From positions 1 through 7,101 of the forward strand of contig CAKUDT010000068.1 of assembly GCA_934645125.1 (NCBI GenBank): a DNA stretch of 7,101 nt, written 5' to 3'. The translations under genes and the position numbers were made by a program. The DNA is from an uncultured Eggerthellaceae bacterium. GTDB taxonomy: Bacteria > Actinomycetota > Coriobacteriia > Coriobacteriales > Eggerthellaceae. Below the pieces are notes generated by a model. That model made no database searches. It was not told the origin of the DNA and was given only the letters and a program-made list of their open reading frames with translations. Below are positions 1 to 6,701 of this stretch, one piece after another. Positions within the stretch are counted from its first letter, which is position 1. Every line of letters begins with the position of its first letter.

Positions 1-450
1 AAAGCCCATGACCACGGCGGATGCTCCCGCCAAAAGCGGCATAATCCACGATAGTCCACCGTCAATAGTGGGCTGGGCGCCTAAGAATTCCGTGCCGGGA
101 AAACCGTTATCGGTAATGTAGTGCACCACATCTACCAGGCCAAACAGGATTAAGATTTGCACTGCCAGGGGAACAAGCGACAGCAGCGGATGGTAATGCA
201 TCTGTTTGTGCAGCTTTGTTTGCGCCTCACCAATGGCTTCCGCATCGCCGAAATGCTTGACTTTAATGCGGTTGAGAGCCGGCATGAGTTGCACCATGAC
301 AATGCTGTTTTTTTGGCACCAAAGCGACAGTGGCAGCAAGATGATTTTTACGAGCACCGTGAACAGCGCAATGGCAAGCCACCAGTTTTGCGTCAGGGCA
401 TAGCACGGCTGCATGAGAAGCATGAGCACGTTTGTTATGGCTTCCATCAT
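1..450 (-). CDS. YidC/Oxa1/Alb3-like membrane insertase, N-terminal part (runs off the left edge)
   Basis: The frame is open from ATG 450 to base 1, giving 150 residues; the 3' end lies outside the window. Membrane segments are visible at about residues 22-44 (WWLAIALFTVLVKIILLPLS), 88-110 and 133-150. The first is followed by an amphipathic stretch (LMPALNRIKVKHFGD, about 55-69). This matches the core of YidC/Oxa1 proteins, which insert and fold membrane proteins: a TM helix ending in a 'vR-llPLs' motif, then a cytoplasmic helical hairpin. Known family members carry an Arg in this TM; here the equivalent is Lys35. There is no lipobox or long N-terminal domain, so it resembles the short Gram-positive type. 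The start has AAGGA 11 bases upstream, a rather long spacing; a second ATG follows at once. The gene lies 227 bases after a sulfatase-like gene on the same strand. It may be a dedicated paralogue rather than the housekeeping yidC, which usually sits near rnpA/rpmH; neither is seen here. Confidence 0.8.
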   Translation of the reverse strand, partial: MMEAITNVLMLLMQPCYALTQNWWLAIALFTVLVKIILLPLSLWCQKNSIVMVQLMPALNRIKVKHFGDAEAIGEAQTKLHKQMHYHPLLSLVPLAVQILILFGLVDVVHYITDNGFPGTEFLGAQPTIDGGLSWIMPLLAGASAVVMGF

Positions 451-677
451 GGGCAGTGCAATCCTTTCAAAAGAGCAGGTCAATAAACAGTTGCGTCCAG
501 TCGCATTCAGTCGCGGGCGGTCGCTTGCGGTCAGTGTTAGCTAGCCGGTGTCAGTTGGCCGCGTTTGCTGTTCGCACCAGTCATGCCCGTCGGGTGCGCA
601 TGCCTTGCGCGCGGTGCCCACAGCGTGTACGTGCATTGCGGGTGGTCAGCGCCCCGCTGCACGTGCGCAAAACCTTC
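451..677. other. Non-coding gap between the sulfatase-like and YidC-like genes
   Basis: This gap of 227 bases is GC-rich. It holds the 10-base-period heptamer array near its YidC-proximal end and a short perfect hairpin (CAGCG 647-651, loop CCC, CGCTG 655-659) just after the sulfatase-like stop. That hairpin is not followed by a T-run on the minus strand, so it is not a convincing intrinsic terminator. Read-through from the sulfatase-like gene into the YidC-like gene is possible, with the array giving extra control. No plausible protein is encoded here: plus-strand frames crossing it continue as antisense of the flanking genes. Confidence 0.5.
488..534. repeat. Five direct heptamers at 10-base spacing upstream of the YidC-like gene
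   Basis: On the plus strand the heptamers CAGTTGC (488-494), CAGTCGC (498-504), CAGTCGC (508-514), CGGTCGC (518-524) and CGGTCAG (528-534) follow one another with exactly 3-base spacers. The period is therefore 10 bases, close to one helical turn. The array ends 38 bases before the ATG at 450. Such helically phased direct repeats are typical of binding sites for response regulators or similar activators that dock on one face of DNA. That role is an inference. A poor -10-like TTTATT on the minus strand (482-487) lies just downstream of the array. Confidence 0.5.
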
Positions 678-2999
678 CTACTGCGATGGGTCCCAAACAA
701 CGCCAGTAAGCTCCCAGTTCGAGATGCTTCCCGCATCGCCGGTAATGGCGTATTCCGCAATTCCTGTCTCACGGCGCGTTTCGGTTGTGGTGGTGTAGTA
801 ATAGCGCGTGCGTTCGTCCGTATCCGCGGCTGCGAAATCAAACACGGTGTTGTCGCCTTCGTAAGCGCTTGCGCCGGAAAGCCCAATGCTTGCGCGAATG
901 GTTGCCAAGATATCGGCATGGCTCACGGGCGCTTTCGAAACCACGGCGCTCTGTGCGGCTGCTGATGCATCCTGCGACGGTTTCACCAGCAAAATAGGAC
1001 AGCTTGCGCTGGTCAGCGGTTCGTTGGTAAGGCGCCAGGTGCCGTGGTCGGCCGTTATAATAATGGTGGCGTTGTCGTAGAGCCCCCTCTCTTTGAGCAT
1101 GTCAAGATAGCTTGCCACAATGCGCAGCGACCCCTGTGCTTGCTTGGTCATGGTTGATTTGTCCACGCCAATGAATTCGCCCGTTTCGTCGTAGGAGTAG
1201 GGGTAATGTGCGCCCAGCAAGTGGATGAATCGGAAAGCGCCGCAGTACTCTTCATCGTCGTCCTCCACGGAAAGCGACACATTTTGCAGCTGCTCGTAGA
1301 AGCGTGTGTCGTCCATGATGTAGACGGTGTCTTCCGCGGCATTGGACGCATCGTAATGCACCATGGCCTTGTTGATTTGGTCCGTGTAATACCAGAACAG
1401 CGGTTTTACACCCCACGGCATCTCGCGGTAAAGCGCAATCTGCCACAGTGCACCCAGCGTGCCGCGCACGTCGATGGTGCTCGTTGAAACGCCGTGGATG
1501 TTGATGGTCTTATCAATCACCTGGTCATGTTGTGCCTGCGTGCCTTCAATCTCGCCAATGCCCAGCGAATCGGAGTACAGGCCAATGGAGTAACCCGCAT
1601 CCGACAAATCGCTCAGGAACGTGCCGCGCGCGTAACGCTGCGAAACGTACGTGCTGAATGGTTCGTCCTGCTGGGGGAGTGAACCCGTGAGCAGCGCGGG
1701 AATGGCATAATGGGTGGGGATCATGGAACCGGTGACGTTCGTGAAGCACGTGAAACCCGTGTAATCGTCCAGCAAGTCGGGGTTTGTGCGCAGCAGGCTT
1801 TTTATAGTGGAGGTATCGAAGGTGTCAAGCACGAACATGATGACGTTTTCTCTGCTTGAGATGGTGAAAAGCCCTTCTTCGGTAGCGATTGCCTCTGTTT
1901 GCGCAAGCACGTTTCCCGTAAGGCCCTCTCCCACGGATGCATCTTCTTGCGCGGGCGGATTGACAACCAGGCTGAGCACGCCCACGGTTTGCACGGCAAG
2001 AAGGCACACGGAGGCAAGCGCGATTACGCCTTGTGTGCGGCGCAGGTTCCGGCGGCTGAAAAGCAGGCAGGCAACAATGATGGCGGTCCACGCCACGGCG
2101 CATACCGACATCATGGCGGCGTGATCGGCCCATACAATGGTGTCACCGTTTGCAAGGGGAACACCGATGTTCAGGCAAAGGCACTGCACATATGAACACA
2201 GCCCCACCGATGCCACCAGCGTAATAAGCAGGGAAAACAGCCTCCCCTTGAAAAGGGAGAGCACCAGGCTCAGCGCCAGGATGAGTACTGTTCCCGCTAA
2301 AACGGGAATCCACCAAATGGCATCAAGTCCGAACACGAGCGATCCAGCGCTGGCGCCCACAATCTCCAGGGGCGACAGAATGAAAATTGTACCGATGGTC
2401 AACGCGCTGGCTGCGAATGCAAGCAAGAAACGTTTGCGCCAACGGGGCGCGTAAGGACGTGTATCGAAGGGGAGCTTTTCGTAGAACGCGCGCAATTTAT
2501 CTCGCAGTTTGCGCGGTTTGTCCGCATCGGTGGGGAAGGCTTGCTGCGCATCGCTGTTGTCTGCGCCTTCGGCGCTGGCTGCCGCACTTGGGAAGCCCCC
2601 TTCGCGGGCGTTTTCCGTTTCCGCGCAGAGCACTGTGGGTGCTGCGGAGACCGTTGAAGGTACCGTGGACCGACCGGCGCTTGCAGCGGTGATGATCGGG
2701 CTCCCGTGCTCGTCCAAGCGATACACTGGCGGATCCATGGTGCGCTTGCGCGTTTCGTCGATATCAAGCGCGCGCATCAAGAACTTGCGCGTCCGACGCG
2801 CAGCTACGCCTAAAACCGCGGATAGGGCTACAGCGACGCCTGCCAATGCCTGAATGGTGTACGTCATGACCGAGGGGTCTACGTAGGCAAACGCTTCCGA
2901 CGGCAGCGCGCATGTCCACACCAGGGCAAACGCTAAGGCGACTGCAACGCGATGAGCTCCGATAACAGCGCGTGATGAAATGTTAGAAAAAAATGTCAT
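678..2999 (-). CDS. LtaS/EptA-like membrane sulfatase-superfamily protein (surface polymer transferase or hydrolase)
   Basis: The product has 773 residues from ATG 2999. Segments in order: a signal-like helix (about 15-36) ending in AFA before YVDPS; a second helix (44-67) followed by RRTRK; an Ala/Ser-rich cytoplasmic linker (about 88-188); five membrane helices (190-213, 223-249, 254-278, 292-314, 323-346); then an extracellular catalytic domain (about 383-680). Positive residues before TM3 and in the TM4-5 and TM6-7 loops support a catalytic domain outside. Visible active-site elements of the alkaline phosphatase/sulfatase superfamily are VLDTFD (Asp392), a Thr429 nucleophile candidate in PTHYAIPALLTG, His598 in LLGAHYPY, and Asp651/His652 in TADHG. 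Thr rather than Cys/Ser at the nucleophile favours a phosphoglycerol/phosphoethanolamine transferase-like chemistry over sulfate ester cleavage. The substrate is unknown. The frame extends upstream to 3125 but that part overlaps the antiporter. ATG 2999, 10 bases after the antiporter stop, starts the signal-like sequence and is preferred. No clear Shine-Dalgarno is seen, so translational coupling is likely. Confidence 0.85.
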   Translation of the reverse strand: MTFFSNISSRAVIGAHRVAVALAFALVWTCALPSEAFAYVDPSVMTYTIQALAGVAVALSAVLGVAARRTRKFLMRALDIDETRKRTMDPPVYRLDEHGSPIITAASAGRSTVPSTVSAAPTVLCAETENAREGGFPSAAASAEGADNSDAQQAFPTDADKPRKLRDKLRAFYEKLPFDTRPYAPRWRKRFLLAFAASALTIGTIFILSPLEIVGASAGSLVFGLDAIWWIPVLAGTVLILALSLVLSLFKGRLFSLLITLVASVGLCSYVQCLCLNIGVPLANGDTIVWADHAAMMSVCAVAWTAIIVACLLFSRRNLRRTQGVIALASVCLLAVQTVGVLSLVVNPPAQEDASVGEGLTGNVLAQTEAIATEEGLFTISSRENVIMFVLDTFDTSTIKSLLRTNPDLLDDYTGFTCFTNVTGSMIPTHYAIPALLTGSLPQQDEPFSTYVSQRYARGTFLSDLSDAGYSIGLYSDSLGIGEIEGTQAQHDQVIDKTINIHGVSTSTIDVRGTLGALWQIALYREMPWGVKPLFWYYTDQINKAMVHYDASNAAEDTVYIMDDTRFYEQLQNVSLSVEDDDEEYCGAFRFIHLLGAHYPYSYDETGEFIGVDKSTMTKQAQGSLRIVASYLDMLKERGLYDNATIIITADHGTWRLTNEPLTSASCPILLVKPSQDASAAAQSAVVSKAPVSHADILATIRASIGLSGASAYEGDNTVFDFAAADTDERTRYYYTTTTETRRETGIAEYAITGDAGSISNWELTGVVWDPSQ

Positions 3000-3009
3000 A
3001 GAGCGACCG

Positions 3010-5055
3010 CTATACTTTATCCTCAAGATCAATTTGCATGAGCGCAACATTCTCGCGCATACGTTTGGCGGTGGAACGGCTGATGCGTCCCGCCTCGTAC
3101 ATTTCTCGAATGCCTTCAAGCTCAATGCTCAATCCGCGGCGGATGATGTCGTTTGTCACGTCGTCCAAAGCCGTCATAGTGGTGATGCTGGGTCGTTGCG
3201 GCTCCATGGACGCGGCAAGTCGTCCCGTTTCGATAAGCAGCTCGCTTACGTATTCGGTGGGAATATCACCGCTGTTCTCCAGCAACTCGCGTAGCTTTTT
3301 GTTGGCGTAGCGGGTGCTCTTTGCAACAAGCTCGTGACGGGTGGCCGCTTCATCGGACACGCTGACCAGCGGCAGGCCGTTGATGATACGATGCGCCATT
3401 GAACGAATGAAGAAGCGCAGCTGGTTGAGGCGTACGGAAAGCTCGGTGGGACCCATGAGCATGTTTTCGCTGTGCTTGATAAGCTTTTCGCGGCGGTTGA
3501 GCGTGCTCAGAACGGAGTAAGCGGCCGATTCGTCAACGTCTTTGTTTTCCAGCGCGTCTTTGACATATTCGCGTTCCCAGCCAATAATTTGAAGCCTGAG
3601 CTGGGTTTTTTCGGGGTCTTCTTCATCCGATGAGTCTGTTTTGATTCGATTGATGCGTTCGTTGTAGGAGCGAATCGCGGCATGCACGGCGCGACGCTCT
3701 TTCGGATCATGATTGCGCGCCAGCTCTTCAATAACGTTGCGCAAAACTTCGATTTTCGCAGCTGCTTCGTCTTCGTGGCGCTGCAAATCGCTCTCGCTGG
3801 GCTCTTTTTTGCCCGCCAACAAGGGGATAACGAAATTCGCAATCAGCAACGTGATAAGGATAACGCCGCAGGCTAAAAAGATGATCAGTTCGCGCTGGGG
3901 GAACACATCGCCCGCCGCGTTAAACCATGGAATCGAAAACACAATGGCCAGCGTAAGCGTACCTTTTGCGCCTGCAAGCGTCATAATGAGAGAGGTCTTT
4001 AGCGCTGCTTTTGCAACAAAAGGCTTTTTCGTGCGGTGTGCGCTATAAGCTTCGGATCCAAAAAGCCACAGGAAGCGGATGACTTCGATTGCCAGCACGA
4101 TAACCAGAATAATAACAATCAAAAAGCCGTTGTCAAACGTGTAATCTTCCCAAGTTGAAATCATGGCCTTGGGAAGTTGCGTGCCCAACAGCACAAACAC
4201 GAAACCGTTCAGCGCGAACGAAAACACGCTCCACACGCTTGAAGAAACGATGTTCGTGCGCGAAACGGAGGGCCCTATCTCGCGCTTACCCACGCCGCTG
4301 ACCAGGCCGGCAGCAACAACAGCAATAACGCCGCTTGCACCGAAGGCGTTTGCTACCAGGTAGATGATAAACGGCGTGAATACATCAAATAGCACGTGAA
4401 ACGTGGTGGAGTCAACGCCTGCCTCGCGCGCTGCTTTTGAGACATAGTTCGTCAGAAGACCCATGAGTGCGCCAATGGCAATGCCGCCGAAGAAGCTCAC
4501 AATGAAGCTGCCCGTAGCGCCGATCAGCGAAAATTCGCCCGTAATACAAGTGGCAATGGCGAACTGAAACGCCACCAGGCCCGATGCGTCGTTGATCAGG
4601 CTTTCCCCTTCAAGAATGCTTTGTTCGCGCTCGCTGATGCTCAGGTCCTTGGCAAGCGATGTTACAGCAACAGCATCGGTAGGGGCAAGGGCAGCGCCAA
4701 GCGCCACGGCAGCGGTGAACGGGATGACAGGAATCACGCTGTTCACCAGGAAGCCTACAGCAAGCGCGGTGACAAACACCAGGCCAATGGCAAGCGAAAG
4801 TACGGGACGTTTGTTGCGCCACAGCGCGCCTTTGTCAAGCGCCCGCGCGTCGTAATACAGCAGCGGCGCCACGAAAAGCACGATGAAAAGATTCGGATCA
4901 AGCGTGATTTTGATGTAGTCTTTAGCGAAGAGGGCAATGATTACGCCCGCCGCAATTTGAATGAGCGGAAGCGTGACTTTTGGAATGAACTGATCCAAAA
5001 CAGCAGATATGAGCACGGCAGCTAGCAAAAGCAAAACGAGTTCAAAAGTTGCCAT
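3010..5055 (-). CDS. CPA1-family Na+/H+ antiporter with long cytoplasmic C-terminal domain
   Basis: The product has 681 residues and exchanges monovalent cations for protons across the cytoplasmic membrane, serving pH and Na+ homeostasis. Residues 1-413 form a polytopic membrane domain with about 11-13 hydrophobic segments. Family hallmarks are APTDAVAV (Asp127) and GESLINDASGL with the ion-binding Asn155-Asp156 pair; GAKGTLTLAI (362-371) corresponds to the late-helix motif that usually reads G-R-G, here with Lys364. Residues from about 415 to 681 are hydrophilic and highly charged, predicted helical, and probably a cytoplasmic regulatory domain. The ATG at 5055 is preceded by GGAG eight bases upstream (CTGGAGAGACGCCC), a good ribosome site. 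A TATAAT-type promoter lies about 50 bases upstream. The sulfatase-like gene begins 10 bases after the stop, so the two are probably co-transcribed. The exact ion specificity cannot be read from sequence. Confidence 0.92.
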   Translation of the reverse strand: MATFELVLLLLAAVLISAVLDQFIPKVTLPLIQIAAGVIIALFAKDYIKITLDPNLFIVLFVAPLLYYDARALDKGALWRNKRPVLSLAIGLVFVTALAVGFLVNSVIPVIPFTAAVALGAALAPTDAVAVTSLAKDLSISEREQSILEGESLINDASGLVAFQFAIATCITGEFSLIGATGSFIVSFFGGIAIGALMGLLTNYVSKAAREAGVDSTTFHVLFDVFTPFIIYLVANAFGASGVIAVVAAGLVSGVGKREIGPSVSRTNIVSSSVWSVFSFALNGFVFVLLGTQLPKAMISTWEDYTFDNGFLIVIILVIVLAIEVIRFLWLFGSEAYSAHRTKKPFVAKAALKTSLIMTLAGAKGTLTLAIVFSIPWFNAAGDVFPQRELIIFLACGVILITLLIANFVIPLLAGKKEPSESDLQRHEDEAAAKIEVLRNVIEELARNHDPKERRAVHAAIRSYNERINRIKTDSSDEEDPEKTQLRLQIIGWEREYVKDALENKDVDESAAYSVLSTLNRREKLIKHSENMLMGPTELSVRLNQLRFFIRSMAHRIINGLPLVSVSDEAATRHELVAKSTRYANKKLRELLENSGDIPTEYVSELLIETGRLAASMEPQRPSITTMTALDDVTNDIIRRGLSIELEGIREMYEAGRISRSTAKRMRENVALMQIDLEDKV

Positions 5056-5107
5056 GGGCGTCTCTCCAGATTATGTGCATGTGTTCTTATATTTGTCCTG
5101 ATGTGCA

Positions 5108-5168
5108 ATTATAGAAGAATGCGTTGCCAGGGCGGGTGCTTATAAAACGCATTGTTACGAAAAAGCAA
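5108..5168 (-). promoter_or_regulatory. Candidate promoter(s) for the antiporter operon
   Basis: On the minus strand there is a perfect TATAAT at 5113-5108, 52 bases before the antiporter ATG; transcription would start near 5101. It lacks a recognisable -35 at 17 bases, so it may need an activator. A second candidate just upstream has TTGCTT (5168-5163), an 18-base spacer and TATAAG (5144-5139). Either would give a short leader of about 45-80 bases containing the GGAG ribosome site. Confidence 0.45.
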
Positions 5169-5250
5169 AACTGGATGAGGCGGGAGCGAACATCGATGCG
5201 CCTGCGTGCTTTTTTACAGTGGCGTATCGGCGTGAAACTGCACCCTTTAA

Positions 5251-5490
5251 GCATGTTGTTGGATTTTGGGCTCCAAATTCGAAGTTGTGATAGGTTGGAA
5301 GTAGGTCAAGAGTGCGAAATGGGGCATTTTTTGATGCATGGGTTGTTTGCGGGAAGTATGCATTTGTAAAATACCAGGTAGTAGTTATTCTCGTATAAGG
5401 TTGATTCTAACGCTGGGGTGGTAGCAGTGCTTCCACCTACTTCCAACCTGCATCAACTTCGAATTTCACCCCTGTTTTTCAACAACATGC
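5251..5490. repeat. Imperfect inverted repeat, two 56-base arms around a 128-base centre
   Basis: The left arm (5251-5306) and the reverse complement of the right arm (5435-5490) are equal in length and share three perfect blocks in the same order: GCATGTTGTTG (11 bases), AAATTCGAAGTTG (13 bases) and AGGTTGGAAGTAGGT (15 bases). The spacers between blocks have identical lengths in both arms (13 and 4 bases) but almost unrelated sequence. The similarity stops at both arm ends. No flanking target-site duplication is seen. The middle block contains the palindrome TTCGAA. Possible identities are a pair of mirrored multi-site operators, an invertible segment, a small mobile remnant, or a structured RNA. 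The sequence alone does not decide between them. Confidence 0.75.
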
Positions 5491-5655
5491 CTGCGGATTG
5501 AATGGAGAAGACTCTATTTCGGGCTTGCGGAGGTCCGTGGCGCTTTTTACCCGCGCTCCCGCGTGAGGCGGGGCTCATTTCGGGGCTGCCGAAAAAGCGA
5601 GCTTGTGTAGACGGACATTCTTGAGGAAGAGGTCGCTATGAACCAGCCCTGCTTC

Positions 5656-6480
5656 CTATCGGTCGAACAGCGCAATCAGCGGCTCATCGAGCCATCGGTG
5701 CCCTTCGAAATCACGGATTTTGAATTCCAGGTGGTCGTTGAATAGGGTCATCTGCATGCCCCAGCTTCCGCGTTTGTTTGTTTGCGGTTTGTAGCTGCGC
5801 GCGCATGAGCCGTCATTGACGTAGATGGGGCGATTCGCATCGTCGGCTTTAATGCCGGGATACACATGGGTGTGGCCTGAAAGGAAAATGGCTTGGGGGT
5901 ATTGGGACACAACATCATCGATTTTACGATAATCGTAGAAGGAGTTACGTGATCCCCAGCTGCCATCTTCGCTGCTGTACACCGTGTTGTTGATGGGTTC
6001 GTGACAGAACACGCAGGTGTGCACTCCTGCGTCGGCATCGTTTTTGAGAATGCTATCAAGCCAGCTCAGCTGATCATCGCTCATGTCGAAACGAACCCAG
6101 TCTGCACAGAATTTATCGGGTCCAAGTACCACAACGTGCTGTCCTGCCACGGTGGTATCGTAATAGAGCCCGGGCAAGTTGTATGCGTCAACGAACGCGG
6201 CGCGCTGCTGGGCCACCAGCTCTTCGTTTGCGGGGTCGTCGACAACCCAAAGATCGTGGTTTCCCATGGCGATGATCATGTCGTCAAGCGAAAAGTCCGA
6301 TTCTGCATCAAGCTGCTTGAATATGTCGTGCTCGTCGGCGTAGCCTTGATCGCTCAAGTCGCCTATGACGGCAATTGCATCGGGGCGTTGCTCAAGGGAT
6401 GCAATATCGGCCAGGGCTTGCCTGAAACGTGTAATGGCATCGTTATTTCCGTTATTGATGTGAACATCGCTCATAAGCAT
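5656..6480 (-). CDS. Calcineurin-like metallophosphoesterase, catalytic part of a frameshifted lipoprotein gene
   Basis: This 274-residue ORF contains every metal-binding motif of the calcineurin-like phosphoesterase family in order: SDVH (Asp5, His7), GDLSD (Asp41), GNHD (Asn74, His75), CHEP (His160) and GHTH (His203, His205). These bind a two-metal centre that hydrolyses phosphomono- or diesters; the substrate is unknown. The first motif lies only four residues from the ATG, so the usual leading beta strand is missing if translation starts there. The same frame stays open upstream, encoding a polar Ser/Thr/Asp-rich linker and ATFMLMSDVH. That linker suits a lipoprotein but lacks any start signal. 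A Tat/lipoprotein signal is present upstream in the other frame (6471-6701). The two are best read as one gene of about 348 residues (6701-5656) broken by loss of one base. No good ribosome site precedes the ATG at 6480. Confidence 0.88.
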   Translation of the reverse strand: MLMSDVHINNGNNDAITRFRQALADIASLEQRPDAIAVIGDLSDQGYADEHDIFKQLDAESDFSLDDMIIAMGNHDLWVVDDPANEELVAQQRAAFVDAYNLPGLYYDTTVAGQHVVVLGPDKFCADWVRFDMSDDQLSWLDSILKNDADAGVHTCVFCHEPINNTVYSSEDGSWGSRNSFYDYRKIDDVVSQYPQAIFLSGHTHVYPGIKADDANRPIYVNDGSCARSYKPQTNKRGSWGMQMTLFNDHLEFKIRDFEGHRWLDEPLIALFDR

Positions 6481-6701
6481 AAATGTTGCAAGAGCATCGC
6501 TCGAAAGGTTGCTTGCATCCGTGGGTGTTGTTGAGGAATATGCGGGTGTGTCGTTGTTTTCATCTGTGGTTGATGAGCATGCACTTGCACGGGGGTCGTG
6601 CAGCCGCTTGCGCCGAGCAACGTTCCGGCGCCTAGAGCTGCGATCATGCGAAGAAACATGCGTCGAGAAATAGTTCGCAAAACAAAATCATTATGCGTCA
6701 T
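6471..6701 (-). CDS. Tat/lipoprotein signal of the phosphoesterase, out of frame with its catalytic part
   Basis: The 76-residue ORF begins MTHNDFVLRTISRRMFLRMI and continues with a hydrophobic segment ending LLGASGC. SRRMFLRM fits the twin-arginine consensus SRRxFLK, and ASGC at residues 31-34 is an acceptable lipobox with Cys34 as the lipidated residue. Translation has a good site, AGAGGA seven bases before ATG 6701. After the Cys the frame reads His/Gln/Pro-rich, low-quality sequence and stops at 6471. The alternative frame from about 6590 reads ACSSTTDENNDTPAYSS, a typical lipoprotein linker, and joins the phosphoesterase domain. A one-base insertion near the C5 run (minus strand; 6591-6595) would fuse the two. 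As written, only the export signal has a proper start. Confidence 0.75.
   Translation of the reverse strand: MTHNDFVLRTISRRMFLRMIAALGAGTLLGASGCTTPVQVHAHQPQMKTTTHPHIPQQHPRMQATFRAMLLQHLCL

Larger units (their letters stand above)
5056..5655. other. 600-base non-coding region between phosphoesterase and antiporter
   Basis: No convincing gene is visible on either strand. From the left it contains the antiporter leader and promoter candidates (5101-5168), the block-conserved inverted repeat (5251-5490), and a GC-rich stretch (5520-5655). The last has a small hairpin (CCCGC-GTGAG-GCGGG, around 5567-5581) without a good T-run. A plus-strand promoter-like pair sits in the loop of the inverted repeat: TTGTTT 5343-5348, 18-base spacer, TAAAAT 5367-5372. 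A plus-strand transcript from it would run antisense into the phosphoesterase gene. The region is long for a same-strand intergenic gap in this window. Confidence 0.5.

Noticed and set aside
432..965. 177-codon plus-strand frame crossing the gap before the sulfatase-like gene
   Set aside because: Its second half is antisense to the catalytic gene's 3' end. The product is Arg/Cys/Val-rich without domain character, and no ribosome site precedes it.
3000..3125. Upstream extension of the sulfatase-like frame to ATG 3125
   Set aside because: It would overlap the antiporter's end by over 100 bases and place a polar stretch before the signal-like helix. ATG 2999 is the better start.
5124..5369. 81-codon plus-strand frame in the long intergenic region
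   Set aside because: It crosses the antiporter promoter and the left arm of the inverted repeat. It has no good ribosome site and no recognisable protein features.
5251..5490. Reading the inverted repeat as a classical transposon or MITE
   Set aside because: There is no target-site duplication at the flanks and no transposase fragment inside. Block-wise rather than scattered conservation does not fit well, although a remnant cannot be excluded.
5502..5624. 40-codon plus-strand frame right of the inverted repeat
   Set aside because: It has a weak start context, random-looking composition and no motif.
5491..5655. Possible structured RNA (SRP, tmRNA or tRNA) in the GC-rich stretch
   Set aside because: No TpsiC-like motif, SRP tetraloop context or other conserved core was found; only a 5-base-pair hairpin is visible.
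5638..5745. 35-codon plus-strand frame with a GAGGAAGAGG ribosome-like sequence before ATG 5638
   Set aside because: The start context is good, but most of the frame is antisense to the phosphoesterase C-terminus and the product has no features. Retained only as a curiosity.
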